Below are positions 54,083 through 61,844 of a stretch of DNA of 64,000 nucleotides, one piece after another. The DNA is from a bacterium (GTDB lineage: Bacteria; Planctomycetota; SZUA-567): assembly GCA_003245715.1 (NCBI GenBank), contig QKCJ01000005.1, positions 62,001-126,000 of the forward strand. Reading direction: 5' to 3'. How positions within the stretch are numbered: the first letter of the stretch is position 1; each line of letters opens with the position of its first letter. Made by a program: the position numbers and the translations under genes. The notes under the pieces are model-generated. The model saw only the letters and a list, made by a program, of their open reading frames with translations, was not told where the DNA came from and searched no databases.

Positions 54083-54970
54083 TTAATTCATTGTTTTCAT
54101 TAAGACATTTTCGCAGACGAATATAATCTCGCCAAAAATCTCACAATCAGCAAGCTCAAGCACAGAACAACGATCGTTTTGCGCTCGGGTAAAATCTTCA
54201 GAGTATCTGATATTCCCGATAAGCTCGCCCCCATTATTCCGGCAGAAATCACTGATTCTGTCCTTGACATCAGGATTAATGTCGCATTTATTGATGCAGA
54301 CGAGGATTTTGACACCAAAATGCTTTGTCAGCCTGATTACCCGCTCAAGATCATGCAGCCCTGATAACGTCGGCTCGGTTACAACAAGGGCTACATCAGT
54401 GTCGGTAATTGATGCAATAACCGGGCAACCGATTCCGGGAGGGCCATCACTGATTATCAGTTCCGCCTGAGATTTAACGGCTATTTCCTGCGCCTGCTTT
54501 CTGACTGCACTGACAAGTTTGCCCGAGTTCTCCCCCCCTACCCCGAGTCTGGCGTGCGAGAGCATGCCTTTGTCCGTTTTTGTAAGAAAAATCTGACCGC
54601 AGAGAGCTTCGACAAGCTTTATACTTCCGGCCGGGCAGTGATCCTCGCAGATTCCGCAGCCCTCACAGCCGTTTTCAGATATTGCCGGTTTTCCCTCTAT
54701 TATTTTAATAGCATCAAAAGGACAGAGCTCCCCGCATTTTCCGCAACCGACACAATCATCACCAGTTATAGCAACAAATCCGCTGTAAAAGTCAGCCCGC
54801 TTATCAAGTCTTCCCGGTATTACCAAATTAAGGTCAGCCGCGTCAACATCGCAATCCGCAAGAACTGTCCTCAGATTATTCTTGGCGTACGCCGCAAGCG
54901 CTGCAGTGATGCTGGTCTTGCCGCTGCCACCTTTACCGCTAATTATCAGGAGTTCTTTATATGATTTCAT
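54083..54970 (-). CDS. MinD-superfamily P-loop ATPase with ferredoxin insert (second)
   Basis: The 295-residue ATPase has a deviant Walker A GKGGSGKTSITAAL at the start and DGPPGIGCPV as Walker B. Between them lie two [4Fe-4S] motifs, CVGCGKCGELCPFDAI and CEGCGICEDHCPAGS (about 73-115). Proteins of this type are related to MRP/NBP35 cluster carriers and to nitrogenase iron-protein-like ATPases. The likely role is ATP-driven handling of iron-sulfur or other metal clusters, with the adjacent NifX proteins as partners; this is inference. It overlaps the upstream ATPase gene by four bases. Confidence 0.88.
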   Translation of the reverse strand: MKSYKELLIISGKGGSGKTSITAALAAYAKNNLRTVLADCDVDAADLNLVIPGRLDKRADFYSGFVAITGDDCVGCGKCGELCPFDAIKIIEGKPAISENGCEGCGICEDHCPAGSIKLVEALCGQIFLTKTDKGMLSHARLGVGGENSGKLVSAVRKQAQEIAVKSQAELIISDGPPGIGCPVIASITDTDVALVVTEPTLSGLHDLERVIRLTKHFGVKILVCINKCDINPDVKDRISDFCRNNGGELIGNIRYSEDFTRAQNDRCSVLELADCEIFGEIIFVCENVLMKTMN

Positions 54971-55824
54971 CCAAACTCCTTCGTACTCAGCGCTGACCTG
55001 ATTCCATGAAAAACATCAACCAGTCTCTTGTTTAAATCCGGGCGTAACGCAGTAATAGGAACGCCCCTTGAATAGCCCTCGGCAATGTCACGTGAAGCAG
55101 CTACCTCAAGTAATAAGTCAATACCCTCAGAGAGACAGTAATTGCGGATTATGTCATTATCCGGGGTGCTGCGGTTGACGATAACACCAAACGCTTTATT
55201 ACTTGAACGCACTGCAGCAACCGCCATCTCAAGATCGTTAATCCCAAACGGGGTCGGCTCTGTTACAAGTATCACATAATCAGCAGCCTCAACTGCCGCA
55301 AGCATCGAGCAACTTGTTCCAGGTGGTGAGTCAATAATCAGGTCAAAATCATTATCCGCAGAAGCAATAACATGGCGTATCAGCGGAGCAGACATGCTCT
55401 CGCCAATATCAAGCAAACCCGATAAAAAACGTAAATTCGCCCTTGATACTTTATTGATAACACCAATCTCGCGCTTGCCGGTTATTACCGCCTCAGCCGG
55501 ACAGGCCAGTACGCAGCCCCCACAGCCATGGCAGATCTCGTTGAAAAATACCGGATAATCTCTAGCCATGCCAATGGCGTTAAAACGGCAGGACACGGCA
55601 CACTTTCCGCATGAGGTACACTTTTTCTTATCTACTGCGTATGAATTGACAAATGCCGGAACTGTAATACAGCTTCCCATATCAAGAAATAACCCGGCAT
55701 TAGGCTCCTCAACATCACAATCAAGAAGCTGCACCGCTCTTTCTTCGGCAACCGAAAGCGCCAGTCCGACAGAAATCGTCGTCTTTCCCGTTCCGCCCTT
55801 ACCGGAAGCAATAGCAATTTTCAT
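54967..55824 (-). CDS. MinD-superfamily P-loop ATPase with ferredoxin insert (first)
   Basis: The 285-residue paralogue of the next gene. It starts with GKGGTGKTTISVGL and has DSPPGTSCSMLAA as Walker B. The ferredoxin-type insert is CTSCGKCAVSCRFNAI with CHGCGGCVLACPAEAV (about 70-110). The pair of paralogues in tandem, overlapping by four bases, suggests a heterodimer, as with related ATPase pairs in anaerobes. No experimental function is known to me. Confidence 0.88.
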   Translation of the reverse strand: MKIAIASGKGGTGKTTISVGLALSVAEERAVQLLDCDVEEPNAGLFLDMGSCITVPAFVNSYAVDKKKCTSCGKCAVSCRFNAIGMARDYPVFFNEICHGCGGCVLACPAEAVITGKREIGVINKVSRANLRFLSGLLDIGESMSAPLIRHVIASADNDFDLIIDSPPGTSCSMLAAVEAADYVILVTEPTPFGINDLEMAVAAVRSSNKAFGVIVNRSTPDNDIIRNYCLSEGIDLLLEVAASRDIAEGYSRGVPITALRPDLNKRLVDVFHGIRSALSTKEFG

Positions 55825-55825
55825 A

Positions 55826-56191
55826 TCAGACCCAATGCCCCTCTACATCCGCATTTTTCGCAGCCTGAAGCTGCCCGTTCACGACTAGCGCCGCAACTTC
55901 CCTGATCTTTTTTCCCTGCATCTGGAGGTAAACATCAGTCTGTGACTCGTGTAAAACACGGAATGCCTTTGGACCGCAATGCCCAGTAACCAGACACTCC
56001 GCACCTTCTTTCAGTACAGTCTGCGCCGCCTGAATACCAGCACCTTGCGCCGCATTAAGATTCTGTACATTATCAACATACCTGATTGAATCATCTGCAG
56101 AGTCGTAAAGCATAAAACCCTGAGCGCGACCGAAACGGCCGTCAATAATTCCGTCAGGATCAGCACTGCTCACAGAAAATGCGATAATCAT
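55826..56191 (-). CDS. NifX/NifB-like dinitrogenase-cofactor-family protein (first copy)
   Basis: ATG 56191, preceded by GGAGAGG, gives 121 residues; the start overlaps the stop of the upstream Gly/Arg-rich gene by four bases. The family fold is seen as IIAFSVSSADPDGIIDGRFGRAQGF, QGAGIQAAQTV and CLVTGHCGPKAFRVL. It has Cys residues only in the second half, unlike the other copy in the cluster. The two copies are distinct, not a recent duplication. Confidence 0.87.
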   Translation of the reverse strand: MIIAFSVSSADPDGIIDGRFGRAQGFMLYDSADDSIRYVDNVQNLNAAQGAGIQAAQTVLKEGAECLVTGHCGPKAFRVLHESQTDVYLQMQGKKIREVAALVVNGQLQAAKNADVEGHWV

Positions 56192-56433
56192 ACACCTCTC
56201 CTGCAACCAAACGCACCAGCCATCCGGCCACGGCCACTACACCCCATACCGCGCCCTGCAGCCAAACCGAACCCGCGCCCCCGTCTGCGACCAAAACCCA
56301 TTGTCACGCCAAAGTCATCAAAATCCGTAGCACTGTTATCCTGCAGATACTTTCCCCGGCAACGACCACGCCCGCTGCCACAGATCAATTCCGGAAGATC
56401 AGATGTGTTATTTTCTGAATTTTGCCCAGACAT
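56188..56433 (-). CDS. Small Gly/Arg-rich protein (DUF5320-like)
   Basis: The 81-residue protein starts at ATG 56433 after AAGGAG. Its C-terminal half is Gly-, Arg- and Cys-rich: GFGRRRGRGFGLAAGRGMGCSGRGR. This composition is typical of short proteins found beside MinD/NifX clusters in anaerobes, often called DUF5320. It is the first gene of the cluster and overlaps the NifX-like gene by four bases. Function unknown. Confidence 0.7.
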   Translation of the reverse strand: MSGQNSENNTSDLPELICGSGRGRCRGKYLQDNSATDFDDFGVTMGFGRRRGRGFGLAAGRGMGCSGRGRMAGAFGCRRGV

Positions 56434-56539
56434 CACTTTCTCCTTATTTGTAGAAAATTATCCAAAGTCAGCAAAAAAATACTGCAAAGCAGAATAAAAT
56501 CACTATAATGAGTGCCAATATATTTTGCTTAAGCAGGAT

Positions 56540-56570
56540 CTTATTATAAACCATAGTTTATAATAAGCAA
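56540..56570 (-). promoter_or_regulatory. Promoter of the NifX/MinD cluster overlain by a 28-base palindrome (operator)
   Basis: Forward arms CTTATTATAAAC (56540-56551) and GTTTATAATAAG (56556-56567) are a perfect 12 bp inverted repeat around CATA. On the minus strand TTGCTT and TATAAT are separated by 16 bases (56543-56570), so the palindrome spans the spacer and -10 box. This is a likely repressor or regulator site. The divergent DUF134 regulator is the natural candidate to bind it; that link is inference. Confidence 0.72.
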
Positions 56571-56609
56571 GATTAATTTTGAACTATTGATTATAATTAT
56601 GAGGTATGT

Positions 56610-57002
56610 ATGCCCAGACCACAGGGAAAAAGAAAACTTTGCTGTAAACCAGGACACACGCTCTATAAGCCTAACAGCATACCAATGCGAAACTTAGAAA
56701 GAATCGAGCTTCATCTTGATGAGATGGAGGCATTACGTCTTGCTGACAAGGAAGGATTGCTTCAGGAAGACGCCGCAACAAGCATGGGTGTATCCAGGCC
56801 GACCTTTACGCGGATAATCGGTAATGCCAGAAAGAAGGTTGCGACGGCTCTTTGGGAGGGCAAGGCCTTGGAAATTACTGGCGGAAATATTGAATTTTCA
56901 CAACAGAGCAGCACCTGTTCGCGCTGTAACGCCGAGTATGAAGGTAATCACGATAAGCCGGATATCTGCCCTAATTGCAATAAAGAGAGTGAGACAAAGT
57001 AG
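56610..57002 (+). CDS. DUF134-family helix-turn-helix regulator with C-terminal zinc-ribbon cysteines
   Basis: The 130-residue protein begins with the family block MPRPQGKRKLCCKPG and contains a helix-turn-helix, DEMEALRLADKEGLLQEDAATSMGVSRPTFTRII (about 34-70). The C-terminus (about 100-125) adds two C-x2-C pairs, CSRC and CPNC, rubredoxin-like or zinc-ribbon-like. It is divergent from the NifX/MinD cluster, a pairing seen often in anaerobes, and probably controls it. The cysteines might sense metals or redox state. Confidence 0.87.
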   Translation: MPRPQGKRKLCCKPGHTLYKPNSIPMRNLERIELHLDEMEALRLADKEGLLQEDAATSMGVSRPTFTRIIGNARKKVATALWEGKALEITGGNIEFSQQSSTCSRCNAEYEGNHDKPDICPNCNKESETK

Positions 57003-57059
57003 TTTCGGCACAGATTTATTTAATTCAGGAGTAAAATGTCACAGATATACAATGCGCTC

Positions 57060-57087
57060 TTGCACATACTGTAAGTCTGTGTATAAT
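57060..57087 (+). promoter_or_regulatory. Promoter of the STAS-domain gene
   Basis: TTGCAC and a perfect TATAAT are separated by 16 bases. The predicted leader is about 37 bases. A second TATAAT at 57114-57119 is too near the ATG to be the main promoter. Confidence 0.6.
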
Positions 57088-57130
57088 TTTTGTAAAATTT
57101 TAAACAATTAATTTATAATCAGGATACGGA

Positions 57131-57637
57131 ATGGATTCCAAATATATTGAAGTTGCAACCTCAAACAGTGATGCACTGATAAAAATTATCGGGCTGGGTG
57201 ATATGAATCTGGCTCCGACACTTGACGACCTTACCATGGTTCTATGTCAGGAAGGGTGTCGTCATCTTGCCATTGACCTCTCAGAATGCGCGGGTATGGA
57301 CAGCACATTTATGGGTACGCTAATCAGCATTAACATCAGGTTTTCAGAAGACAACGGCTGGATGTGCCTGATTAATGTAAATCCGGAGCATAAATCCCTG
57401 CTTAAAATGCTTGGCGTCTGGGGAATGCTCAAGGTGCGTGAAAACTTCCCGATGGTGCCTGTAAAGACCGCCAAGATCAAACCTCCGAGTGAATACATTG
57501 CAGAGAAACGGATGCAGGTTATTCAGGTGGCACATGAACGGCTGGCGGAGATCAGCGAAAACAATAAAGAGCGCTTCGGGCCATTTCTTGAAAGTCTGCG
57601 CAACGAAATAAACAAGGAAGTTGAATCTGAAGATTAG
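57131..57637 (+). CDS. STAS-domain protein (anti-anti-sigma factor-like)
   Basis: The 168-residue protein has a STAS domain (about 8-110) with the signature HLAIDLSECAGMDSTFMGTL. Ser58, after Asp57, is at the position phosphorylated in SpoIIAA and RsbV; the neighbour SpoIIE-type phosphatase could remove the phosphate. A C-terminal helical tail (about 118-168) is acidic. It is convergent with the phosphatase gene, overlapping by four bases. No anti-sigma kinase is visible nearby. Confidence 0.88.
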   Translation: MDSKYIEVATSNSDALIKIIGLGDMNLAPTLDDLTMVLCQEGCRHLAIDLSECAGMDSTFMGTLISINIRFSEDNGWMCLINVNPEHKSLLKMLGVWGMLKVRENFPMVPVKTAKIKPPSEYIAEKRMQVIQVAHERLAEISENNKERFGPFLESLRNEINKEVESED

Positions 57638-58809
57638 CAGTAACTGATTGAGACTTTTTTGCGGTACTTTTCTTCAAGAACTCGGGCAATGCGGCTGATG
57701 ATGTTTCTGCGGGGAAGCAGGTCCGGTGGACACTCGCCTGAGATATAAGCGCCGTTAATACCCATACCAACGACAAAATAAATTCTGTCATTATGCAGAA
57801 GCAGTCGGACAAGCCTGCCGGCGGCATTCATTACATGACTGGCATCTTCTTCATTTTCGAGCATTGCTGCAACCCGCGACAAGGTAACCAGACCCTCCGT
57901 AACCAGATCAACCCCCGGCATATATGCACAGGGAGGCAGATCACTGTCGCCGCGTCCGCGTTCAGTCTCGGCTTTTACCCCCATGATCCGCTGGATAATA
58001 TTACAGGTCGTTCCGCCACAGATTATTTTTTTACCGTCAAAACAGTAGAAGTCCTTACTGAATTTCTCATCATCATCCTTACTCGCCGGCGGGCCACTGA
58101 CAAGCATCAGCTTCCGCGGTTCATGAAAATGCATCACAGCGCAGGTAATATCATCATAAGCTCTCTTGCCGCGCTCGCGGCTGATAGCGGCACTGACAAT
58201 ACCGTTCGCAAGAGCCAATGCGTTAATGGAGGGGTGACGCTCAAGAGCTTCATAAACATACGCCCGGAACCCATGCTCGCCCCATCCCATCGGATACTGG
58301 TCAGTACCGACACCAGCCTGAACAACTCCGTCACTGACAAAGATCAGCCTGTCATCAGCCTGAATATCAAACTCGCTGAGATAAATTGCACGGTTTTTCC
58401 AATTGGGCGAAGTAAGTTTGCGGCGCTTTATCGGCATCAGTTCATGGTTTCGGAAAAACAAGAGCTGCGGGTTGTCCATTTCAATAACCCGTATCCCCTC
58501 CCCCTCACGATAGTCAATAACCGTGAAGGTTGCGTAGCTGATATTTCTGACTTTGCAGATCGGCAGAGCGTCGAGCATGGTCTGCATTGAGCGGATAATA
58601 TCGTTATCACTGCCGATAAACTTGATGGCCATATGTGCGGTCATTGTAGACAGGACACTGGCTTTTATGCCACTGCCCATCCCGTCAGACAGAACAGCAA
58701 GCGTCCGGTCGTCCTCAGAGATGCGGCGGCTTAGAAAGTAGTCACCATACGCATTCTCAGAGTATTTTTTTTCCTGAACACATTCTATTTCAAGGAACAA
58801 TTCACTCAT
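57634..58809 (-). CDS. SpoIIE-type PPM phosphatase
   Basis: A 391-residue serine phosphatase of the SpoIIE/RsbU family. Manganese-binding motifs are SDGMGSGIKA near residues 37-46, and RLIFVSDGVVQ near 155 and YDDITCAV near 218. The C-terminal 160 residues (GKKIICGGTTCNIIQRI onward) are not part of the common catalytic domain and I cannot assign them. The gene follows the sensory hydrogenase gene by 15 bases in the same direction, so the two form an operon. Its likely substrate is a phosphorylated STAS protein. Confidence 0.88.
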   Translation of the reverse strand: MSELFLEIECVQEKKYSENAYGDYFLSRRISEDDRTLAVLSDGMGSGIKASVLSTMTAHMAIKFIGSDNDIIRSMQTMLDALPICKVRNISYATFTVIDYREGEGIRVIEMDNPQLLFFRNHELMPIKRRKLTSPNWKNRAIYLSEFDIQADDRLIFVSDGVVQAGVGTDQYPMGWGEHGFRAYVYEALERHPSINALALANGIVSAAISRERGKRAYDDITCAVMHFHEPRKLMLVSGPPASKDDDEKFSKDFYCFDGKKIICGGTTCNIIQRIMGVKAETERGRGDSDLPPCAYMPGVDLVTEGLVTLSRVAAMLENEEDASHVMNAAGRLVRLLLHNDRIYFVVGMGINGAYISGECPPDLLPRRNIISRIARVLEEKYRKKVSISYC

Positions 58810-58824
58810 GACATTCCGCCTGTA

Positions 58825-60558
58825 TTATTCTTCTGTAACTTCAACACTGTCATCACCGCTTGAGGCATAGTCCTCAGCAAGCGAGCGCAGCAGTATCTCG
58901 GTCTCTGCCATATTCTCGCCAAGTTCTGCCGCGATACTCTGGACGGTTTCAAGATTCTTCTTGATAACCTGTTGCGCTTTTCTGGCGATCTGCTCACGCT
59001 TCATTCCGGGATTGGTGATATCAAGCAAAATTACCCCGGCCGCCTGATTAGGCTCAATGGTAAAGACATGAAGATCAAGAATCTTGCCAAATACCTTGAC
59101 TGATTCCTTGCGGATATCACGTCCGGTCTTTAGTGTCTGCTCGACAAGGTCACAGAAAGGCAAAAGCTTGGCCGCATTAGCCCCCTCAAGGCCGGGATTT
59201 GCCTCCCATAACAATAAGGCGTCACCCCCGACAATATCGGCAAAATACTGATTACTCTCAATTATGCGAAGATCTGAGTCAATAATAACTACACCATTAG
59301 GCATACAGCGCAAGAGAGCATTGGCCTTGCGCTGGCTCATTTTGCGCAAATAGTTCAGGCACATCTGCGGTTCTGCCCTGCCCTCAAGTAACGCCGCGGC
59401 AAAACTCCTGCATGAGTTATAGCCGCAGGCGCCACAGTTAAGCTCATCATCAAGAGAGTGCTTGCCGACCCTGGCCAGCGCAGAGCGGATCTCCTCGTCG
59501 GTGTGATCCAACTCATGAATATTGGTTACCGGCACAGAGCCTTTTACTGATACACCTTCACCGGTAATAGGAAGACGCTCTTTTAATTTGCTGACATCTT
59601 CTGCCGCCAGAATGTTAAGAAGCCCCGGCCTCCCCTCACTCATACATGGCCCATTGATACAACCGCCGTCGCAGGCAAGAATCTCAACAAAGACCTTTTC
59701 CTTGAGGCCCTCTTCTTTTAATCCCGACAACGCACGCTCGATCTCGTTAAGGCCGGAGACAGTCACATATCTGATACCCTTTCCGCCGCGGGCTTTTAAA
59801 GTATCAAGCATCCCCCCCTCTACCGGGTAAAGTGCGCCGTCAGCGGCTTTTTCGGGAACAAAGGCATCATCTTCAGTTACTGCAACGCGCTTGGGAGCAA
59901 TTTCCTTTATCGAGAACCAGTTGGAAAGATCCTTGAAAGTCAGGGCCAGATTCATTGATTCTTCAAACTCATCCGCCTCGGTTTTTTTCGCAATACACGG
60001 ACTGAAGAAAACAATCGCAATATCATCGCCAAAAGATTCGCGCAATAATTTACAGTGTGCCAGCGCCGGTGAGAGGACATCAGTAATCTTCCCGGCAAGG
60101 TCAGGCAGGTATTTTCTTATGTATGCACTCGCCGCAGGACATGCTGAGGAAATCGCCAGCTTGCTCGCAGAAGCCGGAAAAGATTCTGCAAGAGCCTGTG
60201 AAACCATCTGAGCCCCAAGCGCTGTTTCACTCACAGCCTTGAAGCCAAGTTTCTTTAAGGATGCAATCATATGCGCGTCATCAATCCCCTGAAACTCACT
60301 AGCCCAGGATGGTGCAAGAGATGCATAAACATCTTTGCCGCTGTTAATAAGTTCTACCGCCCTTGGCAAATCATCGCGTACATGCTTGGCCTTGCTCGGA
60401 CAGACCAGAACACAGGTCCCGCAGGCGACACAACGCTCCGGCATAACCGCAGCCCGGCCATTTTCAATCCTGATTGCCTTTGCCGGACAGTGGCGAAGAC
60501 ATTTGTAACAGTCTTGACACTCTGTTTTTTCAGTATATACTGGATATTTATCAGTCAT
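58825..60558 (-). CDS. Sensory-type [FeFe]-hydrogenase homologue with ferredoxin, Fe-S and PAS domains
   Basis: The 577-residue protein has, in order: an N-terminal two-cluster ferredoxin (Cys14, 17, 20, 24 and Cys43, 46, 49, 53), the H-cluster domain (about 75-350), an extra Fe-S domain (Cys375, 378, 383 and 400) and a PAS domain (about 412-515), then a helical tail. H-cluster ligands are kept: Cys140 in SSACP, Cys187 in SPCIAKK, Cys296 and Cys300 in LACDGGC. The proton-transfer Cys of the canonical TSCCP motif is Ala139. This matches group C/D putative sensory hydrogenases. It is co-transcribed with the SpoIIE phosphatase. Confidence 0.9.
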   Translation of the reverse strand: MTDKYPVYTEKTECQDCYKCLRHCPAKAIRIENGRAAVMPERCVACGTCVLVCPSKAKHVRDDLPRAVELINSGKDVYASLAPSWASEFQGIDDAHMIASLKKLGFKAVSETALGAQMVSQALAESFPASASKLAISSACPAASAYIRKYLPDLAGKITDVLSPALAHCKLLRESFGDDIAIVFFSPCIAKKTEADEFEESMNLALTFKDLSNWFSIKEIAPKRVAVTEDDAFVPEKAADGALYPVEGGMLDTLKARGGKGIRYVTVSGLNEIERALSGLKEEGLKEKVFVEILACDGGCINGPCMSEGRPGLLNILAAEDVSKLKERLPITGEGVSVKGSVPVTNIHELDHTDEEIRSALARVGKHSLDDELNCGACGYNSCRSFAAALLEGRAEPQMCLNYLRKMSQRKANALLRCMPNGVVIIDSDLRIIESNQYFADIVGGDALLLWEANPGLEGANAAKLLPFCDLVEQTLKTGRDIRKESVKVFGKILDLHVFTIEPNQAAGVILLDITNPGMKREQIARKAQQVIKKNLETVQSIAAELGENMAETEILLRSLAEDYASSGDDSVEVTEE

Positions 60559-60877
60559 AATAATACCTGTTTTAACTATGGCGAAATGTGAAACTAATAT
60601 GTATTTATTTATTTTCAGCTAATAATAATATATTGCAATTTGATGTTTTTGTCAAATTTAATACTCATTTTTTAATAATCCAGCCTTCATGTAAGGCATT
60701 GCAATTTAGCTGGTTATATTTATTGTAATCATTTTTTGGATTATTCGCGAAATTTTTATCTAAAACTCCTTGACAAAGATGTAGGTTCATTGTATATAGA
60801 TATTAAATTACTGAATAATTCTGGCGCGGGCAGAGCCTGTTTCGGCAGGTGCGCAGGAAGGGAGATGAGAGAGTAAG
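60559..60877. other. 319-base divergent control region between the sensory hydrogenase and rex
   Basis: No gene is seen. The palindrome ATTGCAAT occurs twice (60632-60639 and 60698-60705), each followed by TT, 66 bases apart. CCAGC and GCTGG flank the second copy as an inverted pair. The rex promoter lies further right, and the rex leader (60822-60851) can fold as a GC-rich hairpin around CCTG...CAGG. No classical Rex operator half-sites were recognised. Confidence 0.5.
60770..60798 (+). promoter_or_regulatory. Strong sigma-70-type promoter of rex
   Basis: A perfect TTGACA and TATATA are separated by 17 bases. The predicted leader is about 75 bases and ends in a purine-rich ribosome binding site (GGAAGGGAG, 60853-60861). 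Confidence 0.75.
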
Positions 60878-61582
60878 ATGGTTAACGGTGACAATAAAAC
60901 TTCAGACAGGTCCAATATCGCCCCGGTGCCGACACTGCGGCGTCTTCCACGTTACCTTGAATATTTAAAGGGGTTGCGTGTTCATGGTGATGCGCATGTC
61001 TCCTGTACGCAGATTGCCGGAGCGCTTGATCTTGTCCCGACGCAGGTCCGTAAAGATCTTGCTTGTACGGGAATTGTCGGGAAGCCCAAGAAGGGTTATC
61101 CCGTTTTTGCATTAATGTCATCAATCGAGAATTTTCTTGGCTGGAATGACCCGCGTGATGCTTTTCTTATTGGTGCGGGTGCACTGGGTACGGCAATTCT
61201 CGGTTATGAAAGTTTCCGCAGCAATGGTCTTAACATTGTTGCCGCCTTTGACACCGATACCTCGAAAATTGGCACGAAAGTCCGTGGGGTCGAGGTGCTG
61301 GCTCTGGATAAACTTGAAGATCTCTGCCGACGCATGAAGATACTTATCGGTGTACTCACCATGCCTGCTCATTACGCTCAGGCCGTGACCGATATGCTTG
61401 TGCGCGGTGGAATTAAAGCTATATGGAATTTTACAACAGCTCGTCTGGTTGTGCCAGATGAGGTAGTTCTTGAGAACGCACAGCTTGCATCAAGCTTTGC
61501 GGTATTAAGCAGTAAGTTACGCTCAACCATGCATGATCCTCTTGAGGAGGAATCATCCGAGGAGGTTTTCGTCTCCAACTAA
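60878..61582 (+). CDS. rex: Redox-sensing transcriptional repressor Rex
   Basis: A 234-residue repressor that leaves DNA when the NADH/NAD+ ratio rises. The N-terminal winged helix (about 18-90) has LRRLPRYLEYLKGL and LVPTQVRKDLACTGIVGKPKKGYP. The Rossmann domain shows LIGAGALGTAILGYE and AFDTDTSKIGTKV, and GIKAIWNF with TTARL. A short acidic tail (EEESSEEVF) is added at the C-terminus. Its neighbours are a sensory hydrogenase and an NADH-linked hydrogenase operon, an expected Rex target. Confidence 0.95.
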   Translation: MVNGDNKTSDRSNIAPVPTLRRLPRYLEYLKGLRVHGDAHVSCTQIAGALDLVPTQVRKDLACTGIVGKPKKGYPVFALMSSIENFLGWNDPRDAFLIGAGALGTAILGYESFRSNGLNIVAAFDTDTSKIGTKVRGVEVLALDKLEDLCRRMKILIGVLTMPAHYAQAVTDMLVRGGIKAIWNFTTARLVVPDEVVLENAQLASSFAVLSSKLRSTMHDPLEEESSEEVFVSN

Positions 61583-61844
61583 AGCTCTGAAAATTTAAGA
61601 CTTACAATTTTAAAATTTTCTATCCTGTTGATACAGGTATGGGTTTTTCATGGCTTCATGCAGAATTATGAGCATAAATCGATAATTATGTCAGTAAGAA
61701 AATAATATTTACTGATTTAATTACCTAATAATTTCTTGCCGTTAAAGAGTAGGCGTTCTGGCAATACGCTTTAAATAGAAATCTTAAAATTTAATGTTTA
61801 GAATTGAGTAATTCTTTTTTTTATATTCAGAGGAGTAATTCATT

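Noticed and set aside
53695-56191. NifX-like genes as evidence of nitrogen fixation
   Set aside because: No nifHDK or nifB is present, and these proteins are widespread in non-fixing anaerobes.
57634-57637. Four-base overlap of the STAS and SpoIIE genes as an antisense control
   Set aside because: Such short convergent overlaps are routine in compact genomes (as at 25043-25046) and cannot be taken as regulation.
61800-61822. Hairpin AGAATT-GAGT-AATTCT followed by eight T, before hydC
   Set aside because: Six AT-rich pairs are too weak for a terminator and it lies immediately before the ribosome binding region of hydC.
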